In this document: positions 32,201-40,659 of the stretch, one piece after another
Layout: each line of letters opens with the position of its first letter
Numbering within the stretch: position 1 is the stretch's first letter
Virus record (IMG/VR): IMGVR_UViG_3300028197_001695
Location: 54,006 to 118,005 of that record
DNA from: a virus
DNA: 64,000 nt
Strand: one strand, 5' to 3'
Translations under genes and position numbers: made by a program
Notes under the pieces: model-generated
What the model was told of the DNA's origin: nothing
What the model saw: the letters and a program-made list of their open reading frames with translations, nothing else
Database searches by the model: none

Positions 32201-34783
32201 TGAAGCAACTGTATCACCAGTAGAACTAATAGTTAAAGCAGTACCGTCTACTGAGTTAATAAACTGGAATCCGTTACCTGTTAATCCAGTAGTGGCTTTC
32301 CATGTTCCACCATAGTTTCTAAATTCACCACCACTACTTGAATAAAGATTTAAAAAAGAAACTATTCCAGTATTATTAAATTGTGCTCTAAGCGTACCTC
32401 CAGTCGTGACACCTAACGCATCAGCACCAATTCTATAAATTCCAGTATCTGTATCGCCAGCAAATGTTAAGGAAGGTGAAGCAGCGGAACCAACAGGAAT
32501 CGAAACTCTCTCGCTAAACGTCCAAGCATCCGTAGAATTAACCCAGTTGATTGTTTTATCAGTCGCACCTTTGAGTGTGATACCACCACCGTCAGCAGTC
32601 GCGTCAGTCGGTGTTGCAACAGTTCCTAACTCAATGTTTTTATCATCAACCTGAACTGTCGTACTGTTAATCGTTGACGTTGTGCCATTGACTGTGAGGT
32701 TTCCACCTATAACTAAATCGCCTGTAGCATCTACCCTGCCATCATTTCTGATACTAAATAAACTAGCAGAAGCGGAATCTCTGGCGACAAAAGCGTTAGC
32801 CGTTGTGTCAGCGGTAGAACCTTTTAGTTCTAATTTAGCACTTGGACTAGTTGTTCCTATACCAACTTCACCAGAAGAAGTAATACGCATTCTTTCATCA
32901 ACACCTGCATTATTAGAAAACCTCCAATCATTTCGACATTCAAGTTCTGCTTCTCCCGTACTATCTTTAAATCTTACAGTTACAGCGGTATCAGTTGATT
33001 CAAATATAGTGTTAGCGTTTGATGTCCCAGAATTTACGTGAAGTTTTCTATCTGGACTCGTTGTTCCTATACCAACGTCACCAGAAGAGTCAAACACCAC
33101 CTGATTTGCTGCTGTACCTGTGGCTGCTGGTCTAAAATATAATTTTCCTCCAGAAGAGTTGATCCAATATTTATTAGCATTGTTTTCAGTAAATCTTATA
33201 TATTGACCTTTACCAGAATGACTATCAATGTATAATGAAGAATGATTATCTGTTGATTCTATTCTCGCTCCAGAATCACCACTGAATAAAACATGTAGAG
33301 GTTGACTTGGATTAGTTGTCCCTATACCAACGTTACCTCCTGCTTCTACAGTCATTTTCGTGGACTGTGCTGCGCCTGTTGCGCCTGTATCAATTCTTAA
33401 ATCACCACCATCAATACTTCTTAAAACGGCAACTCCATTACTTCCCGTATTTCTTTGTAAAGCGATAAAAGGCTCCACGTTGGCTGAAGTCCTTACTATT
33501 ATACCATCTGAACCCGAGGATTGCACATGGAGTCTGGCAGCTGGACTAGTTGTTCCTATACCTACATTACCAGAAGAATTGATGCGAACTGACTCAGAAC
33601 CATTTGTCAAGAAAGCGTGGGTGCTAGCATCTTGAGAGACTAGTAACCATTGTTTATCATCTGTTCCTATGTACAGACTTTTATCATTATCTGTTGTAGG
33701 TCTGATATACGAAAACCCTCTAGACATATAAAGCCCATAACCATTGATTTCAGTATAAGTGTTGTCATTATGATAAAAACGACTTGATGTATCAGTTGTC
33801 CCGTCTCCCACCTGAAAGTTTACAGAAGGACTAGTTGTTCCTATACCAACGTTACCGTCAGCAGCGATAAGCATTGCTTGGGCGTTGTTACCAGCTAAGA
33901 ATCTAATTTTACCTGATGCTGTGGTAGTCGCTATATCAAAAGTATTAGTTGTAGTAAAACCTAAATACCCTGCTCTAGAAGTGTTGTTGCTTGCATAGTA
34001 TTGTTGGTAAGCTCTAATATCATTTGCATTCGTAGTAGCAGTATCTGTGAATCTTAAGCATTCATCATTGGATGTCGCTACGTTTAATATAGCTGCTGGA
34101 TTAGTTGTTCCTATACCAACGTTGCCGTTAGTATGAATTCTCATCCTTTCAGCATAAGAACCCCCACCCATAAACTTAACTGGACCTCCGCCTGACCAGC
34201 CGAATTCTAATTGATTACCACTATTGACTCTTGCAATTGTTCTTATATTTGAACTATTATCTTTAGAACGTAATTCAATACCATTATTAAGAAGTATATG
34301 TCCTGTCATATTACCACCTGCCAGTGGTAGTTTAGTATTGTCAGTTGATGAGGATAAACCTGTTAGGTTACTACCATCACCATGAAAGGCAGTAGCAGTT
34401 ACAGCACCTGCGAAAGTTGCCGCTTCGCTACTACCATTACCAAGTCGTAATATTTCTGAACCTAAATGTACAAACTGAAAACCATCTCCTACTGAGCTGT
34501 GATCTCGAAATCTTCCAACAAGACCGTTACCATCTATTCTTAGGCGTTCATTGAATACATCAATCTCTCTAATGTATAGCGTCCTAAAATCTTTAGAATT
34601 CGTGGTTCCCAAGTCTACTTCGTTATCCGCATCTGGTATTATGTGATTTCCGACAGTCAATCCGTTAAATGTCGGAGAATGTGTGGTATTTAACTGTAAA
34701 TCATCCAGAACTTCAGAAGTCTTTAAAGATTCGAAGGTGGTTTGGTTATTGGTTCCTGTTGTTCCTACGAAATACTCAGACAT
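29279..34783 (-). CDS. Giant tail fibre protein (1834 aa)
   Basis: The longest gene in the window. The N-terminal third contains at least six units of the pattern GNVGIGTTSPS..LHV (also GDVGIGTTSP, GEVGIGTTSP), each 60-80 residues apart, a classic trimeric fibre repeat. The module VDDKNIELG...DGGGITLKG...NSTDAW lies at about 32510-32670. The distal part has GNVTNESKATMFT duplications and ends in a fibronectin III-like pair (NAPASASAAIVGNTVEVTFAAS; AYNVYKHEHATQ). A late box lies 21 bases upstream. Presumed side or long tail fibre. Confidence 0.88.
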   Translation of the reverse strand: MSEYFVGTTGTNNQTTFESLKTSEVLDDLQLNTTHSPTFNGLTVGNHIIPDADNEVDLGTTNSKDFRTLYIREIDVFNERLRIDGNGLVGRFRDHSSVGDGFQFVHLGSEILRLGNGSSEAATFAGAVTATAFHGDGSNLTGLSSSTDNTKLPLAGGNMTGHILLNNGIELRSKDNSSNIRTIARVNSGNQLEFGWSGGGPVKFMGGGSYAERMRIHTNGNVGIGTTNPAAILNVATSNDECLRFTDTATTNANDIRAYQQYYASNNTSRAGYLGFTTTNTFDIATTTASGKIRFLAGNNAQAMLIAADGNVGIGTTSPSVNFQVGDGTTDTSSRFYHNDNTYTEINGYGLYMSRGFSYIRPTTDNDKSLYIGTDDKQWLLVSQDASTHAFLTNGSESVRINSSGNVGIGTTSPAARLHVQSSGSDGIIVRTSANVEPFIALQRNTGSNGVAVLRSIDGGDLRIDTGATGAAQSTKMTVEAGGNVGIGTTNPSQPLHVLFSGDSGARIESTDNHSSLYIDSHSGKGQYIRFTENNANKYWINSSGGKLYFRPAATGTAANQVVFDSSGDVGIGTTSPDRKLHVNSGTSNANTIFESTDTAVTVRFKDSTGEAELECRNDWRFSNNAGVDERMRITSSGEVGIGTTSPSAKLELKGSTADTTANAFVARDSASASLFSIRNDGRVDATGDLVIGGNLTVNGTTSTINSTTVQVDDKNIELGTVATPTDATADGGGITLKGATDKTINWVNSTDAWTFSERVSIPVGSAASPSLTFAGDTDTGIYRIGADALGVTTGGTLRAQFNNTGIVSFLNLYSSSGGEFRNYGGTWKATTGLTGNGFQFINSVDGTALTISSTGDTVASGNVTVGGGQILTPSGTNLALNPNTGIVSVGGVIQCSGTGASTFAGDVTVNGSFKWATTGNSFIYSNDDSNGFYMERVGITDVLSDMRFQARASGAGNYSWIKIKPSNQSILLGTNGADRLTINSSGNATFAGSVTATSLDINGAATFDTNVNSGGFNTQTNSNAGSAAYVSRKWVNDTGNAEIWRNSSTRTQTGGAAQSFNIYNTQDTNLWSGGVRALHLDTSQNATFAGSVTATSLIKSGGTSSQFLKADGSVDSTTYVSSETVTSLALTSGSLVYTNESGTANSISLAAYLDEDSRSIASGSLNSGNGIVTFTRDDSTTFTLDLGDLLDDTNLVTSVAGKSGVVSLVKGDVGLGNVTNESKATMFTSPTFTGTVGGVTKAHVGLGSVTNESKATMFTNAALTGNPTATTQSSNENSTKIATTAYVKSQGYITSANGGNAGTLDGYDSTQFLRSDANDTMAGTLTFSGASSHIALQQDHVVFKRFDVTVDEGVSNSTTAYLLLCRNAPYNDVNGTVTMDRTSGLRHACSVDIVVSAGTGTNPAGTCRSIGTAGGSSPSYELVTLTYSSNSFIALKITNPDAYYETSGHYFTGRLATSDTTNAMQMIAPASVSSVSGFSSNPSHQIDGYSIFHDGYHPNADILTTTRNIALSGDVTGNVNFNGSANVSIATALAANSVGSSEIATDAVGASEIAANAVRASELSVSGNGSTSQFLRSDGDGTFTWATPTDTNTVYTHPTHAGDDINIDTGALTGATVISDLDFNVTTNSLGHVTDANGTVATRTLTAANLGISAPNAPASASAAIVGNTVEVTFAASTTSNIDAYLVYSSIDGSDYGLISIVPPDDFAASMSIIDNAFDETGTQAYRVYAMKYGILSSATTASIAYAVSSAEPTTMSVVNLNNAYYVQWNPPSANARFVTAYNVYKHEHATQGSLSRSSASLIYSGMNTNYMYQISGTNNSNFHQFWVETTIA

Positions 34784-34803
34784 ATCAACGAATTATACAT
34801 TCT

Positions 34804-34812
34804 GTTACACTA
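34804..34812 (-). promoter_or_regulatory. Late-type promoter box TAGTGTAAC
   Basis: TAGTGTAACA on the minus strand, 20 bases before the ATG at 34783 of the 1834-residue fibre. Confidence 0.6.
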
Positions 34813-34830
34813 TTTCACCACAAATGCAGA

Positions 34831-34864
34831 AAAAAAAACCTGCCTCAACGTTAATCGAGGCAGG
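34831..34864 (-). terminator. Intrinsic terminator after the 604-residue fibre gene
   Basis: On the minus strand CCTGCCTC (34864-34857) pairs with GAGGCAGG (34846-34839), followed by eight or nine T. It separates two fibre transcripts; the next late box is only 20 bases further on. Confidence 0.85.
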
Positions 34865-34884
34865 TTTAATATTTATTTTCTGTA

Positions 34885-36699
34885 TTAGGACGCGTCTTCG
34901 ATCCAGTTATAATTAATTGTAGCAGAAGTAACTAAATTAGTTTGAGACCAAACGTTATTGATTTTTAATCCATTCCCATTCACACTTACGGATAATTCAG
35001 AAGAACTAGCCGCAGCATTTGAACCTTGGAAAGTGTTCGTAACAAAAGATTGCAACATATTTGTACTATCTGAATCTCTACGGATTGCTCCTTGAATTTT
35101 CCACATAGAAACATGATTTCCATTGTCAGAATCTTGGTCTGTTCTGACTGATTGAACAACACCTTCAAAAGCGACAGTCGTCTTATCATTCAAGTCCATT
35201 GCGTTTCCATTTGCCGCACCACTTGTAGTAATGCCGTAAGCACCTGTACCACGAAGTATAATGATACCACCCTTTGTTACCAAGTTTGTCTCTGCGCTAT
35301 TATCAGAACCAAGTTCAATCTCATCAAGATGGCCTTGGTCTGAGGATGTGCCAAGACTTGTTGTGTTTCCAAGAGCAACTGCTCCACCTCCAGCAATCCC
35401 GGACCCAGCAGTAATTGTAATACTACTATTGGAAAGTTTGCTGTTCGCAATCGAACCTGCTAACTGAGTATTAGTGATTGTGCCAACAAGTGCCGTTGTA
35501 GGATAATTGGTAGCATCCGAAAGATCGAAAGCTGGAGTAGCGTCTGACCCACCCAATGATAGAGCAACTCCACCGTAAGAAACAGAACTATTAACAAACT
35601 TTGAGTTAGCAATAGACCCTGCCAACATGTCATTTTCAACAGCTCCATTTGCAATTGTCGCAGTCAGAGTCCCAGTCATATCTGCGTTAAAATCGACATG
35701 TCCTTGTAAATCTCCACCTAACTCTATCCTAGAGTCTGCTACCCAAGATGATGCCGTAGAAGCATTACCAACAATATCAGCAGCAATGTCTATGCTATTA
35801 GTTTTCCAACGATTGTTTGTACCATCAAAAGTAAATTCAGCAATGTTCGCAGCTCCAGTTCCATCAATGATAATACCTCCACCATCAGCAGACGCTGCAT
35901 TAGGCGCACCAGTACCAAGAACTAAGCTAAGATCATCAATTTGGACGCTTGTAGAATTAATGGTCGTTGTTGTGCCATCAACCTGAAGGTCTCCAGCGAT
36001 AATAACCTTACCTGATGCACCAGCAGCGTCTGGATCAATCGTGATTGTAGCTGGACCTGTAATACTACCACCACCAACACGAATATCACCAACAGTAATA
36101 TCATTGCTTGTAACAGCATTAACGTCAGTAACAGCATCGAAAGTAGGAACGCCTGAAACAGCTTGAAGATCGTCAATCTGATTTTCCAAATAACCAGTAG
36201 CAGTCCTTAAAGTTACAAGTTCAGCATCATTACCAGTAATATTAGTATTTAAAACACCAGTAGCAGTCCTTAAGGTTGCTAATTCAGTATCATTAGTGGC
36301 AATCCGACCATTTAAAATACCAGTGAGAACGTTAACCTCTGTTCTAGGATAATAAATAGTATCTAAATTTATAGAACTAACAGCTGTTGCAACAACGTGA
36401 CCATCTGCATCAAGGTCTACAGTGATATTATTTAGGACAGAACCACTTGCATTTGTTGTAACTTCAATGTCAGAACCCGGAGTTATATCTACGTGATTCG
36501 TTAAAGCAGCCAAAACACCCGACATGTCGTAGATAGCATTTTGAGAGGCTCCAATATCAGTAACGCCATTTGCAATAGAGTTTTGTATTGCTGTCCCCCT
36601 TACATCTCCAGTGAAGGTTGATATATCCGTCAGGCTTCCTGTTCGAAAGTCTACCTGAGTGCCGTTAAGTTCGCCTTTATAAATTAAATTCGTCGCCAT
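34885..36699 (-). CDS. Tail fibre protein (604 aa)
   Basis: A 604-residue fibre protein. An N-terminal adaptor (MATNLIYKGELNGTQVDFRTG) is followed by paired units (GRIATNDTELATLRTATGVL) suggesting a coiled stalk, then the shared module VQIDDLSLVLG...DGGGIIIDG (about 35800-35960), then a C-terminal lobe with VAFEGVVQSVRTDQDSDNGN and NYNWIEDAS. The last region resembles the domain in the gene at 36750. It has its own late box and terminator. Confidence 0.82.
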   Translation of the reverse strand: MATNLIYKGELNGTQVDFRTGSLTDISTFTGDVRGTAIQNSIANGVTDIGASQNAIYDMSGVLAALTNHVDITPGSDIEVTTNASGSVLNNITVDLDADGHVVATAVSSINLDTIYYPRTEVNVLTGILNGRIATNDTELATLRTATGVLNTNITGNDAELVTLRTATGYLENQIDDLQAVSGVPTFDAVTDVNAVTSNDITVGDIRVGGGSITGPATITIDPDAAGASGKVIIAGDLQVDGTTTTINSTSVQIDDLSLVLGTGAPNAASADGGGIIIDGTGAANIAEFTFDGTNNRWKTNSIDIAADIVGNASTASSWVADSRIELGGDLQGHVDFNADMTGTLTATIANGAVENDMLAGSIANSKFVNSSVSYGGVALSLGGSDATPAFDLSDATNYPTTALVGTITNTQLAGSIANSKLSNSSITITAGSGIAGGGAVALGNTTSLGTSSDQGHLDEIELGSDNSAETNLVTKGGIIILRGTGAYGITTSGAANGNAMDLNDKTTVAFEGVVQSVRTDQDSDNGNHVSMWKIQGAIRRDSDSTNMLQSFVTNTFQGSNAAASSSELSVSVNGNGLKINNVWSQTNLVTSATINYNWIEDAS

Positions 36700-36721
36700 G
36701 ATGAGTAACTAGTTAAATCTA

Positions 36722-36730
36722 GTTACACAA
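36722..36730 (-). promoter_or_regulatory. Late-type promoter box TTGTGTAAC
   Basis: TTGTGTAACT on the minus strand, 22 bases before the ATG at 36699. Confidence 0.55.
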
Positions 36731-36749
36731 TAAAGGGGGAATCAGAAAA

Positions 36750-37289
36750 TTAATATTTTAATTGAGTTAAGTCAATTTTACCTAGCCAGCGAATATTTGT
36801 CTCAGATTTTCCTGTCGCAAAGAATTTTAAAGAACCATTTGAAGCACTTACTGAAAACTGAACATCTCCCACGCCTATTCCATCGTGAATAATATGATTA
36901 TGGGGTTCTCCCAATATTTCTACAGAGTTCGCACTAGATCCTCTCTTAGCACCGCCATTAACATGCATAACAGCAGTATCACCATTCTCTGCTCTTGCTA
37001 TAAACTGACAACAAAAAAAGTAAGAAGTATTATCTTCTAAGACAAACCTCGCATTAGAACCATCTAAAAACAACTCAGTCTCAGAATCATCTGTAGAACT
37101 ACCACGAAGTAAAAAAAAGCAGGTCTGGGCATCCCCAGCGGTAGAGAAAAAACCATTAGAAATAATAAACTGGCTCTGCTGAGAGTTAATACTCGGATTC
37201 TCAGAACCACCACCAAAAATAGCTTTTGAGACATTCTCAGAATTAAGAGTCTCTACAACTAAATTTTTTAATTTTATTTCTAGTGCCAT
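36750..37289 (-). CDS. Tail fibre tip-like domain protein (179 aa)
   Basis: A 179-residue beta protein. FFLLRGSSTDDSETELFLDG and YFFCCQFIARAENGD followed by GAKRGSSANSVEILG form a domain seen at the ends of many marine phage fibres. It shares one base with the neighbouring 407-residue gene (ATG overlap). It is likely part of the adhesin complex. Confidence 0.7.
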   Translation of the reverse strand: MALEIKLKNLVVETLNSENVSKAIFGGGSENPSINSQQSQFIISNGFFSTAGDAQTCFFLLRGSSTDDSETELFLDGSNARFVLEDNTSYFFCCQFIARAENGDTAVMHVNGGAKRGSSANSVEILGEPHNHIIHDGIGVGDVQFSVSASNGSLKFFATGKSETNIRWLGKIDLTQLKY

Positions 37290-38512
37290 TATGTATTCGG
37301 AATTGATCTCGTTTGCAGCACGTAACCTGTACCTATATTATCTGAAAATTCTACAAAGAATCCAGTAGTAGTTATGTCTCTCACTGCTAAAAAGTAAGTT
37401 CTTTCTCCTCCACTTGGTAGCTGTAATTCACATTGAACCATTGGCGCAGAAGAAAATGCAGTGCTGAATTCTATTCCTGTCTCATCTATACCAGAAGGTA
37501 AAACTGTATCAAATCTCTGGCTAGTTTCTTGAGATTGGACCCAAGTTCTCGTAGCCACCGTCTCTCCACCCATAGTTATGTCTTCTGCTACCGCTAAATT
37601 ACCTGTTGGCACATCTACCCCACTTGCAAAATCAATTGTCAACCCATGATCCGAGAAAGAAGTTTTACTTCTACCTACTTTTCCGTCAGCTAGAACCATT
37701 GAACCTTCATGTATAGCCCTACCTCCTCTTCCAGCCATAACCGTGGAAAAAGACCCACTAGCAAAATTATTAACACCACCAACTACAATAGCATTAGAAG
37801 CATCCTGAATGTTGTTGTTCTCACCACCTAAAATTATAGAGTGATCAGGTGCTATAGTACCACTAGTGATATTACTACTTTGTCCACCAACAATAACCGC
37901 ATTAGAGGCTCCTAAGATGTCATTATCATAACCTCCATCCACTAAAGAAGCTGTAGACTGCTTAATAGAATGAGCTGTACCACCATTGATTGTGTTATAT
38001 CCAAGACCACCATTTTCAATTAAGTTAGATCTACCACCAATAATAACAGAATAATCATCACCACTAATAATATTTAACTCCCCTCCTGCTATAATATCGT
38101 AATCACCAAAAATTTGGTTGCCACTACCAAGTATGGCAGCAGAATATAGTGAGTTTACTGCGTTGTCTCCAATGATAAGAGCTTCAGCATCAATATAAAG
38201 CTTTCTCTCTGAACCATCAAGATCACCAGTTACAGATATGTCTTGTCCACCAGCATTAATTATATAACCAGAAGCAAAAGTTTTAACACCACTAATGGTT
38301 TCTTCTCCTGTGATATTTACGAAGGCATCTGGGTTACCACCTATTTGATTATACTGATCTAATGTTAAGTGATAATATTCGCCTGTATCACCACCTTGAA
38401 TACCCACAAGTGAATTGTGAGATGTACCACCAACACCTAAATTTAAACCTGTCGAAGAGGATATCGACAGGTCTACATTGGGAGTCTCTGTGACTGTTAC
38501 ATTAATGCTCAT
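37289..38512 (-). CDS. Fibre protein with YadA-head-like repeats and H-lectin-like C-terminus (407 aa)
   Basis: After a short adaptor, residues about 100-270 consist of 14-20-residue units such as NAVIVGGQSSNI, HSIILGGENNNI and NAIVVGGVNNFASG, the left-handed parallel beta-roll seen in trimeric autotransporter heads. The C-terminal 80 residues (IEFSTAFSSAPMVQCELQLP, FFVEFSDN) look like an H-type lectin or galactose-binding fibre domain. It should bind a surface sugar. Coupled to genes on both sides by one- to four-base overlaps. Confidence 0.78.
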   Translation of the reverse strand: MSINVTVTETPNVDLSISSSTGLNLGVGGTSHNSLVGIQGGDTGEYYHLTLDQYNQIGGNPDAFVNITGEETISGVKTFASGYIINAGGQDISVTGDLDGSERKLYIDAEALIIGDNAVNSLYSAAILGSGNQIFGDYDIIAGGELNIISGDDYSVIIGGRSNLIENGGLGYNTINGGTAHSIKQSTASLVDGGYDNDILGASNAVIVGGQSSNITSGTIAPDHSIILGGENNNIQDASNAIVVGGVNNFASGSFSTVMAGRGGRAIHEGSMVLADGKVGRSKTSFSDHGLTIDFASGVDVPTGNLAVAEDITMGGETVATRTWVQSQETSQRFDTVLPSGIDETGIEFSTAFSSAPMVQCELQLPSGGERTYFLAVRDITTTGFFVEFSDNIGTGYVLQTRSIPNT

Positions 38513-38856
38513 GGAAGAGGAACGGAGGTTCCGCTAATAGTTGCCATTCCATATAACAACCTGTCAACACAACCATCAGATTTGATTAAAAATATATCGT
38601 AAGAACTATAAGCTGGCTCCATAGCTTGAGTATCAGAACTACTCAAAGACATTTTGGCAGCACCATTAACAGCATCAGTTTCAGAATAAGTGAAAGTTGC
38701 TTGAACCGCTTGATCATAATCACGATAAATCACTCCAGTCAAATAAACCTGATCTGTCCTTAAATCATAGGCCGTATTAGAGTCATCCTTTAAAGTTAAA
38801 GGAATGTCGAGACAAGCACCCTGCTCAATAACGATATCATATTTTGTCCCAGCCAT
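38509..38856 (-). CDS. Baseplate/fibre adaptor protein, BppU N-domain-like (115 aa)
   Basis: A 115-residue beta-sandwich: YDIVIEQGACLDIPLTLKDD, DLRTDQVYLTGVIY and AAKMSLSSSDTQAMEP match the tail-associated domain found at the start of baseplate protein BppU. It begins the operon that runs through the 407- and 179-residue genes. A late box sits nine bases upstream of the ATG. Confidence 0.68.
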   Translation of the reverse strand: MAGTKYDIVIEQGACLDIPLTLKDDSNTAYDLRTDQVYLTGVIYRDYDQAVQATFTYSETDAVNGAAKMSLSSSDTQAMEPAYSSYDIFLIKSDGCVDRLLYGMATISGTSVPLP

Positions 38857-38864
38857 TGTTTTAT

Positions 38865-38873
38865 GTTACACTA
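38865..38873 (-). promoter_or_regulatory. Late-type promoter box TAGTGTAAC
   Basis: TAGTGTAACA on the minus strand, eight bases before the ATG at 38856. Confidence 0.65.
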
Positions 38874-38878
38874 ATTAT

Positions 38879-39193
38879 CTATTTTTTTAAGAATTTATCA
38901 GGATTCTTTTCAAACTTCTTCGCTAATGCAATTACCCCGTTTATTATCTCTGGAGCTACTACTCCAACAATACCGTAAGAAATAGCCTTAATAAAATCAC
39001 TTATGGGAGCATCTTGCAAAACGAACCATAGAATTCCTGATAGGATAGCCGCAGCTACAACATTCCTCAAAAAAGACTTCACTGAAACATTGCCTTTGTA
39101 TGTCAGCATACGAGCAATCATGCCAGATGCACCAATTACAGGGATAACCCACCCACCATCTAAAAATTCTCTTATTAGATTTTTAAAATCCAT
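38879..39193 (-). CDS. LydA/phage-holin-like membrane protein (104 aa)
   Basis: A 104-residue protein with about three hydrophobic segments: WVIPVIGASGMIARML (15-30), VVAAAILSGILWFVL (45-59) and YGIVGVVAPEIINGVIAL (73-90), and a basic C-terminus. This layout and the phrase GGWVIPVIGASGM fit LydA/holin-superfamily proteins. The ATG at 39193 follows a late-type box by ten bases; a longer frame from 39253 would run through that box and into the divergent gene. A second holin candidate lies at 16839, so the division of labour is open. Confidence 0.7.
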   Translation of the reverse strand: MDFKNLIREFLDGGWVIPVIGASGMIARMLTYKGNVSVKSFLRNVVAAAILSGILWFVLQDAPISDFIKAISYGIVGVVAPEIINGVIALAKKFEKNPDKFLKK

Positions 39194-39202
39194 GTAAAAT
39201 AC

Positions 39203-39211
39203 ATTACACCA
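39203..39211 (-). promoter_or_regulatory. Late-type promoter box TGGTGTAAT
   Basis: TGGTGTAATG on the minus strand, nine bases before the ATG at 39193. On the opposite strand TTGTGTATCTT ends eight bases before the plus-strand ATG at 39242, so the 48-base gap serves both directions. Confidence 0.55.
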
Positions 39212-39241
39212 AAAAATGTTTTTTGTGTATCTTATTTTAAG

Positions 39242-40462
39242 ATGGGTAAACATCGGAAAGACCTTACGGAAGCGAAAGCTTTTGCTGAAAAATATTGTAA
39301 TCCAGAAGATAGTAAAATCATCTCTGACTTAGACCGTCATGCAAGAGAAACAGCATGGGCTTTATTACAAAAAATTAAGCATTTAGAACAAAACTCTTGT
39401 GTTTGTGACGAGTGTGGTTCTGAAGTAGAAGACGAACCGGAAGAAGAGGTTAAAGTTGAAAAAAATAAAAACCAAGAAGTGAAGGCTGAAACCCCTGAAA
39501 CTTCTACTATGGACAAGCTATCTGAAATAGCTGAAAAGAATAAAGATATTTTAGATAAAGCTGCGAAAGGCACAGCGGCTGTAGCAGCGGCTGGAGCGAC
39601 AACTCAAACCGCAAGTGCAGCTACTGGGTTAACTGCTTTTGTACAAGAAACAGTTCAAAAAGTAGGGGCAATTGGAATGGCTGGCACTATGTCTATAGGT
39701 AGTGGAGCCTACTTCCAAGCAAAAACCACCAAAGAAAAGGGGACTGAGATAGCTGTCGTAGCAGAGCAAGAACATAACGTATTTTCAAATTTAAATGACT
39801 TTACTGAGACAACAATCGGATTCCAACCTTTTGGTGGTGTTACCGAAGCTATTGTAGAATATGCCGAAAAAGGTTATGGAGATGTTGTGGGTACGTCTGA
39901 AGAAGGCTACGAAGGAGGAGAAGGTGAAGAATCTGGTGGCGAAGAGGGAGAGGGCGAATCGTCAAATGAAGAAGCTTCTAACGAGGGAGAAGGAAATGAA
40001 GGCGAACCTACAGAAGAAAACAATGAAGAAGGAGAAGGAGAAGGGGAAGGAAAGGCCGTTAAAGAAGAAGAATCTGTAGAAACCGAAGAGGAGACAGAAG
40101 AAGAAAACGAAGGGGAAGAGACTGAAGAATCAGAAGAGGAATCTGAAGAAGAAGGAGAAGAGGAGGAACCCAAAGAAGAGGAGTCCGAAGAGGAATCCGA
40201 AGAGGAATCCGAAGGGGAATCCAAAGAAGAGACCGAAGAAGAGACCGAAGAGGAGGAGTCTGAAGATGAGGGAGAAGAAGTGGAGGAAGAATCTGAAGAG
40301 GGTGAGCCTGAAGAAAAAGAGGAGACTGAAGAACAGTCGGAAGAGGGCGAAAAGAAAAAAACAGATATTGAGAATTCAGAAGAAACATTCGAACTAGAAG
40401 AAGATGATCAAGTCACTCAAGTCCCTGATGTGATTAAACTCCCTAACATGATAAGAAAATAA
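39242..40462 (+). CDS. Glu-rich low-complexity protein with hydrophobic centre (406 aa)
   Basis: Residues 1-60 are helical and hold CVCDEC (two Cys pairs, possibly metal-binding). Residues 105-165 are Ala/Gly-rich and hydrophobic (KGTAAVAAAGATTQ and VGAIGMAGTMSIGSGA). From about 215 to 385 the protein is almost entirely Glu/Ser/Thr/Gly, with runs like EESEEESEEESEGESKEE. The net charge is extremely negative. It starts a plus-strand island of three genes. A DNA-mimic, packaging-core or membrane-linked role can be imagined but nothing shows it. DNA of the acidic part is a degenerate 12-15-base repeat. Confidence 0.75.
   Translation: MGKHRKDLTEAKAFAEKYCNPEDSKIISDLDRHARETAWALLQKIKHLEQNSCVCDECGSEVEDEPEEEVKVEKNKNQEVKAETPETSTMDKLSEIAEKNKDILDKAAKGTAAVAAAGATTQTASAATGLTAFVQETVQKVGAIGMAGTMSIGSGAYFQAKTTKEKGTEIAVVAEQEHNVFSNLNDFTETTIGFQPFGGVTEAIVEYAEKGYGDVVGTSEEGYEGGEGEESGGEEGEGESSNEEASNEGEGNEGEPTEENNEEGEGEGEGKAVKEEESVETEEETEEENEGEETEESEEESEEEGEEEEPKEEESEEESEEESEGESKEETEEETEEEESEDEGEEVEEESEEGEPEEKEETEEQSEEGEKKKTDIENSEETFELEEDDQVTQVPDVIKLPNMIRK
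39900..40350. repeat. Degenerate Glu-codon repeat tract
   Basis: A purine-rich plus-strand tract made of GAA/GAG codons with repeated units such as GAGGAATCCGAA around 40184-40215. It encodes the acidic half of the 406-residue protein. The strand bias is so strong that long shadow frames (Ser-rich) exist opposite. Confidence 0.8.
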
Positions 40463-40467
40463 TTATT

Positions 40468-40659
40468 ATGGAAGATTTATTTGAAAAAATACTCGCTCCT
40501 TACATGGGGTCAATGCCTGAGTTCATTATTTCTATCTTGGGTTTGCTAGGGACTCTTTCTTATATTGTCCCTGAAAATAGTAAGCTGGGTAGGTTATTAG
40601 GTAAGTTGACGGGGAATCTAACTAAACTTAAAAACTTTATACTAAAAAAGAAGAAATGA
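40468..40659 (+). CDS. Small membrane protein (63 aa)
   Basis: A 63-residue protein with a hydrophobic middle (EFIISILGLLGTLSYIV, residues 18-34) and a Lys-rich C-terminus (LKNFILKKKK). It lies between the Glu-rich and PEP-CTERM-like genes and overlaps the latter by four bases. Function unknown. Confidence 0.65.
   Translation: MEDLFEKILAPYMGSMPEFIISILGLLGTLSYIVPENSKLGRLLGKLTGNLTKLKNFILKKKK

Noticed and set aside
38879-39253. N-terminal extension of the LydA-like protein to 39253
   Set aside because: It would run through the late box and past the start of the divergent gene.
39907-40388. Long Ser-rich and Leu-rich frames opposite the Glu-rich gene
   Set aside because: GAA/GAG codons give TTC/CTC on the other strand, so open frames arise by composition.
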